A stretch of 33,233 bases of DNA from an uncultured Fidelibacterota bacterium (lineage in GTDB: Bacteria; Marinisomatota; Marinisomatia; Marinisomatales; UBA1611). A program made the position numbers and the translations under genes. Below are positions 15,901 through 24,067 of this stretch, piece after piece. How positions within the stretch are numbered: the stretch's first letter is position 1; every line of letters starts with the position of its first letter. The stretch is from positions 1 to 33,233 of the forward strand of contig CAJWHU010000003.1 in assembly GCA_913041325.1 (NCBI GenBank), given 5' to 3'. The notes under the pieces are model-generated. The model was not told where the DNA came from. It searched no databases and saw only the letters and a program-made list of their open reading frames with translations.

Positions 15901-17259
15901 TTAGTCAAGTTTTAATTCATCAGCAATCGGATATACTCGAGAGTGCTTTTTTTCATTTTGCTCATGTTCTTTTATTAAAAACCCAAACAAAATTACACCT
16001 ATTGCGTATAGAGCGGCAGTTACGAGAAAAATTTCATAATATTGAAAATTTAGCACTCTTAACCATTCAAATATTTTTGCACTTATAAACCAGGATGCAC
16101 TCCATAAACTTGAACTTATAGCACTAATTAATTCCTGATTTTTCTTACCAACGTAGCTCATCATTAATTCGTTTGAAGATGGGTGCGCCATATGCATCAT
16201 AGGCTGTCGTAATATAAACGCAACAACAGCTATAATGAGCGCATAAGAGTGATATGCATATATCTCAGTCAAAGACATAACTATTAGGCATACAATTGCT
16301 ACAGACTGTACAACAACAATTGTCATCCAGTATCCATACTTTTTTCTTAATGTTGGAACCATTAAAGAAAATACGAATACTAGAAATGCTGTGAAACTCC
16401 CGAGCATACTAAACGAACTAGATGTGAAGCCAAAAACAGAGTTGAAGAAAAGATTAACGAAAGGTATTGTGAGTCCTGCACCAATAGAGATCAATATTAA
16501 AGGTGAAATAGCTTTAAATATCAAAGCCCAATCGTATGAATTTCTAAGTTCATACATACCTTCATTTTCTTCATATTTATTAACATTGATTTCATCAATA
16601 TTTTTTGTGAATATGTATGAAAAAAAACCAATGGAGGTAATCAGCCACAAAATTTCGTACTCATTAAATCTAATTTCATGACCAAAAACTTTAACGTGAT
16701 CCAACCAGTCTAATCCACTTATCATTAAACCAGAAAATATAGTTGATAATGACCATGTTGATGCTATAAGGGACAATGCCTCTGTGCTATTATTTGCATC
16801 TGTATGCCTAATAATAAATGGTAAAGAACATACTCTGACCAATGTCATGCCTATTCCCCATGAAAAAAATGATAATTGAATCAAAGGTGTAATAGAATGA
16901 TGAATGGCTTCAATTACTAAAATACTTGTAAAGGGTACAATAAATGTAGCTAATTGAAAAAATGGTCTTAGGTTTTTGCCTCTAATATAAATTCCAAGTG
17001 GAATTGCAAAAGTCAGTGCACCAATAAATCTTAAGGAGTTGAAAGAAGCAATATCTGGGTCAGAATATCCTTGTTTTCTAAGGTAAATATTTAAAATTAA
17101 TATAAATGCAACGTGAATCAAGCTTAGAATAAATTCGAGGAAGAATAGTAAGTGGATATTTTTAGGCAGATTTTTATAACTGCGGAGGATTTTTACCAAC
17201 AAAACAGGTTTTACTATAATCCTAAATGGCGACGAGCAACAACTTTTTAATAAACCCAA
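15901..17259 (-). CDS. Major facilitator superfamily-type membrane transporter
   Basis: A polytopic membrane protein of up to 452 residues with about 12 hydrophobic helices in two halves separated by a charged cytoplasmic loop near residues 215-240 (NIDEINVNKYEENEG). The overall layout, and motifs such as LRFIGALTFAIPLGIYIRGK after helix 2, suggest an MFS permease; the substrate cannot be told. The start is uncertain: the frame opens at TTG 17259 inside the YggT gene, and TTG codons at 17202 or 17199 (leading to VKILRSYKNLPKN) avoid the overlap. No ATG lies near the N-terminus. The stop is 1 nt before the LRR gene start. Confidence 0.75.
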   Translation of the reverse strand: MGLLKSCCSSPFRIIVKPVLLVKILRSYKNLPKNIHLLFFLEFILSLIHVAFILILNIYLRKQGYSDPDIASFNSLRFIGALTFAIPLGIYIRGKNLRPFFQLATFIVPFTSILVIEAIHHSITPLIQLSFFSWGIGMTLVRVCSLPFIIRHTDANNSTEALSLIASTWSLSTIFSGLMISGLDWLDHVKVFGHEIRFNEYEILWLITSIGFFSYIFTKNIDEINVNKYEENEGMYELRNSYDWALIFKAISPLILISIGAGLTIPFVNLFFNSVFGFTSSSFSMLGSFTAFLVFVFSLMVPTLRKKYGYWMTIVVVQSVAIVCLIVMSLTEIYAYHSYALIIAVVAFILRQPMMHMAHPSSNELMMSYVGKKNQELISAISSSLWSASWFISAKIFEWLRVLNFQYYEIFLVTAALYAIGVILFGFLIKEHEQNEKKHSRVYPIADELKLD

Positions 17260-17470
17260 TCAGAAAAAAGGCCACTATAGGAGAAAAATCAAATCCTCCG
17301 CCCTGAATGGGAAGATTTTCTCTTATGGGTCGAAGAACCTGCTCTGAAATACCATATACAAGCATAACATATTTATTACCAGATTGATCCGGTAACCAGC
17401 TCAAAATAACTCTGGCTAGCACTAATATTTGCAGCAGGTCTGCAGCACTGTTTATTACAAAATATAACAT
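17222..17470 (-). CDS. YggT family membrane protein
   Basis: An 82-residue protein with two transmembrane helices and the family core LARVILSWLPDQSGNKY, EQVLRPIRENLP and GGFDFSPIVAFFLIGFI, as in YggT/Ycf19 proteins implicated in cell division, nucleoid organisation or osmotic tolerance. It is the first gene of the group that continues with the MFS and LRR genes, and the downstream frame overlaps its 3' end. Confidence 0.92.
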   Translation of the reverse strand: MLYFVINSAADLLQILVLARVILSWLPDQSGNKYVMLVYGISEQVLRPIRENLPIQGGGFDFSPIVAFFLIGFIKKLLLVAI

Positions 17471-17545
17471 AGGGGCGAAATGCCTAGCTTTGTGGAATCA
17501 AAACCATTTGAAATAATTCCAAAAAAGAATTTGGAGTATGAACAT

Positions 17546-18889
17546 TTATTTGGCAAGAGCGCCCATTGGATCCCAAGGATCTAGGTGTATTGCTTCTTCG
17601 TTTAAATAAAGTTCATAAAGATCATTAGAAACGTGATTTTTGTGAACAACAACTTCGTAATTATACTCGTCAAACCATTTATCAGTCATGATATTATATC
17701 CTTTATCTCCACCCTTCGTTCCCCAACTATTCTCTACGCGCCACTTTACTGGTTTTTGATTTTTATCGAGGTCAACACCGGTAAATAGCATTGCATGTGT
17801 CATTTGGCTATCACCATATTCTAATCTGGTGGCTTTGTCCATACCAAATTCAATATTATAAAATTCCCTGTAGTTAAAGAGGTCGATATCCATGACACCC
17901 AAATTACGATGGAAATGCTTACCTACATCACAACCGAACCAAACAGGTTCATCGTTTTGCAGAGATTTGATCGTTGCTCTTTTCATGGTATCACTATCAA
18001 CATTGAGGTATCTAATAGGATTACCCTCAATAACATTCCCCAGGTAATCAACTGTATAAACTTTTTCATATGATTTGTCCGACATAGGGCAATTTATGAG
18101 GCAAATAAAATCTTTTAGATTTAAGTTAACATGCGTACTGAAAAATGATTTTGGGGTCATACCCTCAAAACGCAAAAACTTTTTTTTCTTGTTCCTTACC
18201 TGCCAATCAAATGATTTGGGTGGTGTGCCAAGGTGAATAGTTAACATTTTATATATATCTAGAAGCATTTCATTTTTAAGCGCTTGAACGTCATTCTCTA
18301 CCATTCCTTTTGATAAAGCTGTTCTAAGTATCATGGCATTTTCTCGCAGTCTTCTTGTAATTAGCTTGTTCATAACCCTAGAATTACTGGATGAAAAAGA
18401 TTCAGGCATTTCGGATTGTGGGACTACACCATATTTGTCCACTAAATTAATCCACATGTCCCACTGCCCTCCATCTTGGATGGGATCTGATAGTAAGTGC
18501 ATTACCAACCTACTATTCCAATCCATTTCGTGTGTTGAAATAATAGATTCCAAAAAATAATTAGATTTTTCAAGTTTATCCCAAAACATAAAATAGCTTT
18601 GAGAAAATTGAAAATCTTTTAGATCATATTTTTTTCCTAGATGAACACGAAATAAGTTTAGTCCAGCAAAGCCCCAGCACCTGCCACTAGATTTTTGATT
18701 TGTTGAGGGCATCTCTCCGCTTATCACATCGGAAAACGTATGGTCAATTTTTCTAAAATGATCCCAGTCCATGGAAATTTCAGTTAGGTCATTCCGAAAA
18801 GAAGCATTTCGGGCAGATTTCACATGTGAATCACCGTTTATTTTTTTATCAAAACTTTTGATTGTGTCTAAATGAATATAGTTGCTCAT
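17546..18889 (-). CDS. pepC: Aminopeptidase C / bleomycin hydrolase (peptidase family C1B)
   Basis: Cytoplasmic cysteine aminopeptidase of the papain-like C1B family, normally a hexameric barrel that trims peptides. The 447-residue length fits the family. Active-site residues are visible: Cys71 in SSGRCWGFAGLN, His365 in MTHAML, Asn387 in VENSWG, and the oxyanion Gln65 in STNQKSSGRC. There is no signal peptide. The C-terminus ends in LDPWDPMGALAK, matching the family's C-terminal arm that reaches into the active site and gives aminopeptidase specificity. It stands alone, with 75 nt to YggT and 131 nt on the other side. Confidence 0.95.
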   Translation of the reverse strand: MSNYIHLDTIKSFDKKINGDSHVKSARNASFRNDLTEISMDWDHFRKIDHTFSDVISGEMPSTNQKSSGRCWGFAGLNLFRVHLGKKYDLKDFQFSQSYFMFWDKLEKSNYFLESIISTHEMDWNSRLVMHLLSDPIQDGGQWDMWINLVDKYGVVPQSEMPESFSSSNSRVMNKLITRRLRENAMILRTALSKGMVENDVQALKNEMLLDIYKMLTIHLGTPPKSFDWQVRNKKKKFLRFEGMTPKSFFSTHVNLNLKDFICLINCPMSDKSYEKVYTVDYLGNVIEGNPIRYLNVDSDTMKRATIKSLQNDEPVWFGCDVGKHFHRNLGVMDIDLFNYREFYNIEFGMDKATRLEYGDSQMTHAMLFTGVDLDKNQKPVKWRVENSWGTKGGDKGYNIMTDKWFDEYNYEVVVHKNHVSNDLYELYLNEEAIHLDPWDPMGALAK

Positions 18890-19020
18890 AATTATCCTGC
18901 TGTGCCTCGATTAAATGGAAATTTTTAGTTAAATATTTGCCTTGTATATTAGTTTGAAGCAACAACTTAAAAAAGTGAGAACTCTTCAAAGTAGTCTGAG
19001 AGAATAAGTAATTTGATAAA

Positions 19021-19404
19021 CTAATTGGGATTTTGAATGACAACCGCATTATCAATTCTTAATTCAAACATGAGGTCGTCATAACTTACGCAACGTCCTT
19101 TAATAGCAACGTTTTCACCTATTTCAACAAGAAAACCGAGCCCTTCTGGAGGCGAGCAAATGAGATGAGTATTTAGGATCATAAATGGCAGATCAAAACC
19201 CGTTACAATACCGTTTATGTGTATAAATTTATTTAACAGATTATTGACAGGATTATCTTTGAATATTTGGTACAGTGAATCAGCATCGAGTGTTATTTCG
19301 GGGTCCATATTGACATAATTCGGTTGCTCTCCTAATCTATTGTATATAAATACAGATGAAATAAGAATTAAAAAAGTAACTATGAGCAAAATTTTAAGAT
19401 TCAT
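19021..19404 (-). CDS. Membrane-anchored OB-fold protein (tRNA_anti-like type)
   Basis: A 127-residue protein with an N-terminal membrane anchor or signal (KILLIVTFLILISSVFIY) and an OB-fold-like domain: SLYQIFKDNPVNNLLNKFIHINGIVTGF in the first half and ENVAIKGRCVSYDDLMFELRIDNAVVI in the second. This arrangement is typical of the small 'tRNA_anti-like' (PF12869-type) proteins found beside YceI genes in Bacteroidota and relatives. Ligand unknown. It is divergent from the YceI gene, with a shared 112-nt upstream region. Confidence 0.72.
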   Translation of the reverse strand: MNLKILLIVTFLILISSVFIYNRLGEQPNYVNMDPEITLDADSLYQIFKDNPVNNLLNKFIHINGIVTGFDLPFMILNTHLICSPPEGLGFLVEIGENVAIKGRCVSYDDLMFELRIDNAVVIQNPN

Positions 19405-19464
19405 TTTAACTCCTCATAAGTAAGTAACTAAATTTAGTACACTAATTTAATGCTCAATATAACA

Positions 19465-19492
19465 TTAATTAAAAATCACGCTGACATATAAT
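19465..19492 (+). promoter_or_regulatory. Possible promoter of the YceI-DUF5777 pair
   Basis: TATAAT at 19487-19492, with TTAATT 16 nt upstream (19465-19470), lies 24 nt before the YceI ATG. The -35 match is weak and the region is AT-rich. Confidence 0.3.
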
Positions 19493-19516
19493 ATTATCAA
19501 ATAGCATAACATTTTC

Positions 19517-20056
19517 ATGAAAAAAATATATACATTTCTAATACTGCTACTTGGATTATTGAAGGCTGACGGTATTTATTTTACTCGATCGGGAGAAGTA
19601 TCTTTTTTCTCGAGCACTCCTATTGAAGACATAAAAGCTGTGAACAATCAGGTCACATGCGTTCTAGATGTCGAGTCCGGTAAGACTTCGTTTCGTATTC
19701 CAATTCGAGGTTTTGTATTTCCTAATGCCCTCATGCAGGAGCATTTTAATGAGAACTACATGGAGTCCGAAATATACCCGAACGCTAGTTTTAACGGTAG
19801 TATCGAGGATTGGAGTCAAAATAAAATATCTGAAAGAGCTAGGGGCGTAGTAATTTCTGGTGAAATGACAATTCACGGTGTTACAAAAACAATTAGGGAA
19901 TCTGGTAACATATATACCAATAATGGTAAAATATTCGGCGATGCAACATTTATCATAAAGCTTTCTGAGTACGACGTTAAAATACCAAAACTATTGCGGG
20001 AGAATATTGCTGAAAAAGTGGAAGTAAATATTCAACTGGAGCTAAACAAAAAATGA
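19517..20056 (+). CDS. YceI-family periplasmic lipocalin-like protein
   Basis: A 179-residue exported protein with a signal peptide (to about residue 18, LLKADG). The YceI beta-barrel follows: a GIYFTRSGEVSFFSSTPIEDIKAVNNQV opening (residues 19-46), FRIPIRGFVFPNALMQEHFNENYMES, YPNASFNGSI, and GEMTIHGVTKTI. These barrels bind polyisoprenoid-like lipids. The gene overlaps the DUF5777 gene by 4 nt (ATGA). Neighbourhood (OB-fold protein, barrel, CxxCH protein) suggests an envelope electron-transfer or quinone-related module; that is inference. Confidence 0.92.
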   Translation: MKKIYTFLILLLGLLKADGIYFTRSGEVSFFSSTPIEDIKAVNNQVTCVLDVESGKTSFRIPIRGFVFPNALMQEHFNENYMESEIYPNASFNGSIEDWSQNKISERARGVVISGEMTIHGVTKTIRESGNIYTNNGKIFGDATFIIKLSEYDVKIPKLLRENIAEKVEVNIQLELNKK

Positions 20057-20901
20057 TCAAAACTCTGATTGTAATCATTTTTAGCATAGCTACTGTTCTG
20101 CCTCAAGACAATTTACTTACATTACTCGATGAAAAAGATTTGGATGAAAGTTACCCAGTTCAAGGTACTTTTAAGGCAACTAGAATAGTTAACGCACAAT
20201 CCATTGAACTTCCACGAAAAGGGACCATGGAGTTTATCATGTTCCACAGATTTGGATCAATGACAAATGGCTTTTATGACCTTTATGGCCTTGATAATGC
20301 TGCAATCAGATTTGATTTTAACTTTGGATTAAATGATTATTTTAGTTTTGGCTTTGGTAGAAGTAGCCTAAAAAAGACCTATGATCTTTACACAAAAATT
20401 AAATTTTTGTCACAAAGAACTGGTTCACCTACTCCACCCTTCTCTTCTGCTTTGTTTTTCAAAACAGAAATAATGACCTCAGAAAAGAATGAAATTTTTT
20501 CTAATCGCTTGGTTTATGATTTACAATTATTAATAGCACGCAAGATTAATTCAAAAATTTCTCTGCAATTGATTCCCACAGTGATCCATAAAAATTTGAT
20601 CCAAACAAACGAAACTAACAATACTCTATTTTCATTCGGAATTGGAGGCAGAATTAAGATAACTAATCGATTTTCAATCAATGGAGATACATTTTACCCA
20701 ATGGGAAAAAGAAATAAAGAAAATTTTAGACAATCTTGGGGAGTCGGGTGCGATATTGAAACAGGCGGACATGTATTCCAGCTAATGCTCACAAACGTTC
20801 AAGGCTCTAACGAAAGTGCCTACATTGAGGGTGCCAACGGGACCTTGAAAAATATGAATATTTATTTTGGCTTTAACATCACAAGATCATTTACCCTTTA
20901 A
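20053..20901 (+). CDS. DUF5777-type outer-membrane beta-barrel protein
   Basis: A 282-residue exported protein with a signal peptide (cleavage near VLPQ). The diagnostic segment QGTFKATRIVNAQSIELPRKGTMEFIMFHRFG (residues about 37-68) is followed by GFYDLYGLDNAAIRFDFNFGLNDYFSFGFGR, and by the regular amphipathic strands of an outer-membrane barrel to the C-terminus. This matches the DUF5777 family. It is translationally coupled to YceI by an ATGA overlap. In related phyla this pair often lies near cytochrome or copper-related genes; here a CxxCH protein is convergent. Confidence 0.85.
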   Translation: MIKTLIVIIFSIATVLPQDNLLTLLDEKDLDESYPVQGTFKATRIVNAQSIELPRKGTMEFIMFHRFGSMTNGFYDLYGLDNAAIRFDFNFGLNDYFSFGFGRSSLKKTYDLYTKIKFLSQRTGSPTPPFSSALFFKTEIMTSEKNEIFSNRLVYDLQLLIARKINSKISLQLIPTVIHKNLIQTNETNNTLFSFGIGGRIKITNRFSINGDTFYPMGKRNKENFRQSWGVGCDIETGGHVFQLMLTNVQGSNESAYIEGANGTLKNMNIYFGFNITRSFTL

Positions 20902-20938
20902 AACCAACTCATTTGTTGAAAAAAACACAAATATTGCC

Positions 20939-21742
20939 TCATTTGATAAGCAGCATCCTTTTTGTTTCTCGATAATTTTCAGTTTTTAGTGTATAAAAGT
21001 ACTGCCCTGCTGAAACTTTGAAATTTTGTTGGTTTTTCCCATTCCATATAACTATTTTTCTTCCTGAGGGCTGAAAACCATTAACCAGTCTCACAACAAC
21101 ATTACCAAAAATATCATGTATTGTTAGTGATACGTGTGTTTGCTCTGATATATCATAGACAATTTTGGTGGATGGGTTAAAAGGATTAGGGTAATTAGAA
21201 TAGAGCATATACTGTGATGTATTTAGATCAATATCATTTGATAATTGGCTCGCAGGAACTGTTAGCTGAGTAATATAGACATCATCACCAGAGTCCGATG
21301 ATGGATAGCCTGCTGCCAACCCTGAGGCACTGAACCGTATATCTCCTTGATTAGACTCCGGTGCTATCCAATCAAACACCCAACTACCGCTTGCTGACGG
21401 TGTGCTCTGCTGAATGTAGTCTCCGTTCAATTCAATTTGACTAGAATTGACGTTTAATGCCATCGCTCCAGCTACCTGATTACCAACCATTGCTATGGCC
21501 TGAAAACCATAACCTCCAGAATTTGTTCCACTCATATTTACACCGATTGTGTATATCTCTCCAGGAATATATGAATCCGGAAGGCCCGTGAAGGAAATTG
21601 AGCCATCGCCTGTGCCAACATTACCACTGTGACAAATTGTACAATTTCTGAAATTTGGAGCATTATTTGCGTAGCCCTGGGGAGGTCCCCAAGGGTACGC
21701 ATCAATGATTGATAAAAGAATTATAAAGGGTAAAATATGCAT
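20939..21742 (-). CDS. Choice-of-anchor V (CxxCH) protein with T9SS C-terminal sorting domain
   Basis: A secreted protein of 267 residues. The frame is open into the tRNA-Ala gene, so I place the start at ATG 21742, 12 nt after the tRNA 3' end, where a signal peptide begins (MHILPFIILLSIIDA). Residues about 20-165 match the choice-of-anchor V domain, which opens with a heme-c-type CTICH motif (34-38) in NFRNCTICHSGNVGTG and continues with YIPGEIYTIGV, GYGFQAIAM and WVFDWIAP. The final 80 residues are a T9SS type A sorting domain (YSNYPNPFNPSTKIVY). Whether heme is attached is unknown. Confidence 0.87.
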   Translation of the reverse strand: MHILPFIILLSIIDAYPWGPPQGYANNAPNFRNCTICHSGNVGTGDGSISFTGLPDSYIPGEIYTIGVNMSGTNSGGYGFQAIAMVGNQVAGAMALNVNSSQIELNGDYIQQSTPSASGSWVFDWIAPESNQGDIRFSASGLAAGYPSSDSGDDVYITQLTVPASQLSNDIDLNTSQYMLYSNYPNPFNPSTKIVYDISEQTHVSLTIHDIFGNVVVRLVNGFQPSGRKIVIWNGKNQQNFKVSAGQYFYTLKTENYRETKRMLLIK

Positions 21743-21754
21743 CTGCTGATAATG

Positions 21755-21827
<73 letters not shown>

Positions 21828-21853
21828 AATAAATTATCCTGAGTTTCTACCTT

Positions 21854-22963
21854 TTACGGCCCGTCAGGTTCGCCAGATTCATGCAACTTACGAGAAGCAA
21901 GATTTAGTGGAGCTTTAACTAATTTATCAACAGAAATCATTGCAAACATTGACCCTGTTGTGGGATGTATTGCAACAAGATCATGATACTCATATTCGTC
22001 CGCAATATCCACTAGTTTGAGCTCAGCATTATTTACATGAGTAAAACCAAATTGGCCTTTATAATTAATTTTATACCATTCATCTTCATCCTGAACATGC
22101 TCAAATAGATCATCTGCACTTGCTATGCCAACTATTGACCCGTTGGGTCTACTACGAATATGGGCTTTCGAAACTTTAATTAAGACATCATATTTAGGCT
22201 TTAACTGTTTAATTCCTTTAATCTTTACAGATTCAAAGTTTGACTTGAATGTCCTTGCCTCTTCACGGGGCACTGATATTTGGTATTGCGTGTTGTGCAA
22301 TATAACGGGAAATGTCTCTTTTTCTGCATTGTACCTACCTATATCAGTAGGCGTAAATTCTATGGGAGAGGACGACTCGGCCATTAGGCTTTCAATAACA
22401 GTTTTGGTCTTAAGTTCTTTTTCAGCTGCTACTTGTTTTCTCTGAGCATTTTTAATCTCCATTTTTTGGGATGTCATTTGGACAATCTCTTTCATCAGGC
22501 TGACTTGGTCTGAAACTCGCGCTTGGTATTCACTGGCGGTCTCAAACTCATCGTGAGGAAAGAACATGGGGGGGTTAGCTTCAGCAGCTAGTTCATATAC
22601 GGTTTTGACTCTAATATAATTTGAGTATGAATTTTTCTTTTTTGAGTTTGTATTCGACTTTGAAGCAACCTGATTTTCCACACCGTCTTTTAAGGCTAAT
22701 GTTTTAGATATATTCCGTTGATCCTTCGATGGATTATTCCCTTCCCTTTTCTTGGGTCGATTGGAAACAGTATTTTTTTCCTGGCTGGTTGCCCTAATTT
22801 GCGAGACTCTTTTCTGCTTCTGGCTATTATTTACATCGGCAATAATTTTTTTATCAGCCTTTTTTTTAGCTGCATGTGCAGGCACCTGTGGCTTTACTGC
22901 CCCACAGCTACTGAAAAGAATAATAATAAAAGCAGATGTAACTAATTTATAGTATATTTTCAT
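21854..22963 (-). CDS. Lipoprotein with bacterial SH3 domain
   Basis: A 369-residue lipoprotein (FSSC lipobox, Cys20). Residues 21-115 are a highly basic, low-complexity Lys/Asn/Ser linker, which could cross or bind the cell wall. Residues 130-225 hold a domain with FFPHDEFETASEYQARV and EFTPTDIGRYNAEKETFPVIL, a pattern I do not link to a named family. Residues about 260-316 form an SH3_3-like domain (VLIKVSKAHIRSRPNGSIVG, WYKINYKGQFGFTHVN). A cell-envelope or peptidoglycan-binding role is inferred. The gene starts 12 nt after the stop of the SUMF1-type gene and is probably co-transcribed with it. Confidence 0.82.
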   Translation of the reverse strand: MKIYYKLVTSAFIIILFSSCGAVKPQVPAHAAKKKADKKIIADVNNSQKQKRVSQIRATSQEKNTVSNRPKKREGNNPSKDQRNISKTLALKDGVENQVASKSNTNSKKKNSYSNYIRVKTVYELAAEANPPMFFPHDEFETASEYQARVSDQVSLMKEIVQMTSQKMEIKNAQRKQVAAEKELKTKTVIESLMAESSSPIEFTPTDIGRYNAEKETFPVILHNTQYQISVPREEARTFKSNFESVKIKGIKQLKPKYDVLIKVSKAHIRSRPNGSIVGIASADDLFEHVQDEDEWYKINYKGQFGFTHVNNAELKLVDIADEYEYHDLVAIHPTTGSMFAMISVDKLVKAPLNLASRKLHESGEPDGP

Positions 22964-22975
22964 ATTGTTCGTTTT

Positions 22976-23938
22976 TTATAAATCCTTGACGCATCGAAAC
23001 CCAAAGTTTGTGTCCCTATAATCAGGTTTAAGTTTGTACCTTCTTGATACATTGCAGAATACATCGTTACTAAACCAAGATCCACCTCTTACTACTTTTT
23101 CAGTACCATAATCTGGGCCCTGGGGATTTTTTTTGCTAGCAATCTGAAAATAATCATCATGATACCAATCAGCACACCATTCCCATACATTTCCGCTCAT
23201 GTCATATAAACCTATAGAATTAGGCTTTTTCCGACCAACTGGTTGTTTGCTATCACTATTACCCAGATACCAAGCCACATCATCAATTCTGTTTGAGCCA
23301 GAATACTTTTGCTTTGAAGAATGATTTGCTCCACCCTTCGCTGCATACTCCCATTCTGCCTCTGTTGGCAATCTTTTGCCAATCTTGCGTGCAAATGCGA
23401 CAGCATCAAACCAGGACACGTTTTCAACAGGACACTCCATGCACCCTGTATAATCAGAAGCGTATTTCCCCATAACATGGCGATATTCTCTTTGAGTAAC
23501 CTCTGTCTCATCCATAAGAAAGCTTCCAAGGATAACAGAATGTTCTGTTTTTTCTTTTTTTTCACCATCAATATTTACACGTAAATACTCGCCTCCGTCA
23601 ACATAGACCATGCCATCAGGTATAGTAACTAGTCTGAAATTTATAATTTTACCAATTATGAAGTCTTTATCAATTAATAGCCAATTGATCTCATTATTTT
23701 TACCAGGCAAAACATTTTTACCGAGATCCCCCTCCGCATCATTGATTATTGAGTAGGTCTTCCCATTATCAAGGGAGTATGTCAATGCAACCTGGTCTCC
23801 TCTGAATAACTTACCAACCATGTCGTATCTTACAGTTATTGATAACCCATCCTGCTTTGCAACAACATTTTTGTAGGTCTGGGAGTAAGCTATTGTCCCA
23901 AATGTAAATGTGAGTGTTAATAAGTAATTAAACATCAT
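22976..23938 (-). CDS. SUMF1/FGE-sulfatase-fold protein with N-terminal Ig-like domain
   Basis: An exported 320-residue protein. I start at ATG 23938, where a signal peptide begins (MMFNYLLTLTFTFGTIAYSQ); the open frame reaches 24022 without such a signal. An N-terminal beta domain (ITVRYDMVGKLFRGDQVALTYSLDNGKTY) is followed by a formylglycine-generating-enzyme-like domain with MVYVDGGEY, DETEVTQREY, PVENVSWFDAVAFARKIGKRLPTEAEWEYAAKGG, NSIGLYDMSGNVWEWCADWY and GFRCVKDL. At the place of the two catalytic Cys of true FGE, the sequence GGSWFSNDVFC keeps only the second. It is therefore probably a structural or binding member of the family rather than an active sulfatase-maturing enzyme. Confidence 0.88.
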   Translation of the reverse strand: MMFNYLLTLTFTFGTIAYSQTYKNVVAKQDGLSITVRYDMVGKLFRGDQVALTYSLDNGKTYSIINDAEGDLGKNVLPGKNNEINWLLIDKDFIIGKIINFRLVTIPDGMVYVDGGEYLRVNIDGEKKEKTEHSVILGSFLMDETEVTQREYRHVMGKYASDYTGCMECPVENVSWFDAVAFARKIGKRLPTEAEWEYAAKGGANHSSKQKYSGSNRIDDVAWYLGNSDSKQPVGRKKPNSIGLYDMSGNVWEWCADWYHDDYFQIASKKNPQGPDYGTEKVVRGGSWFSNDVFCNVSRRYKLKPDYRDTNFGFRCVKDL

Positions 23939-24067
23939 AAGTCCTAAATTTGTATGAAATTTACTTAAAGTGCAATAAAAAGTAGACAAAATATTCAACT
24001 TATTCATAGCAACATGTAACAAGAATTTTATATTATTATTTCTTTATAAAAACAATAATATATAAGT

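Noticed and set aside
18849..19055. A 68-codon minus-strand ORF between pepC and the OB-fold gene
   Set aside because: It overlaps the pepC start in another frame, has no ribosome site, and shows no protein-like pattern.
20902..20938. Bidirectional terminator between the DUF5777 gene and the convergent T9SS gene
   Set aside because: A 4-bp CAAC/GTTG hairpin exists, but no convincing U-tract follows on either strand.
23939..24022. N-terminal extension of the SUMF1-type protein
   Set aside because: It would put 28 residues in front of a clear signal peptide.
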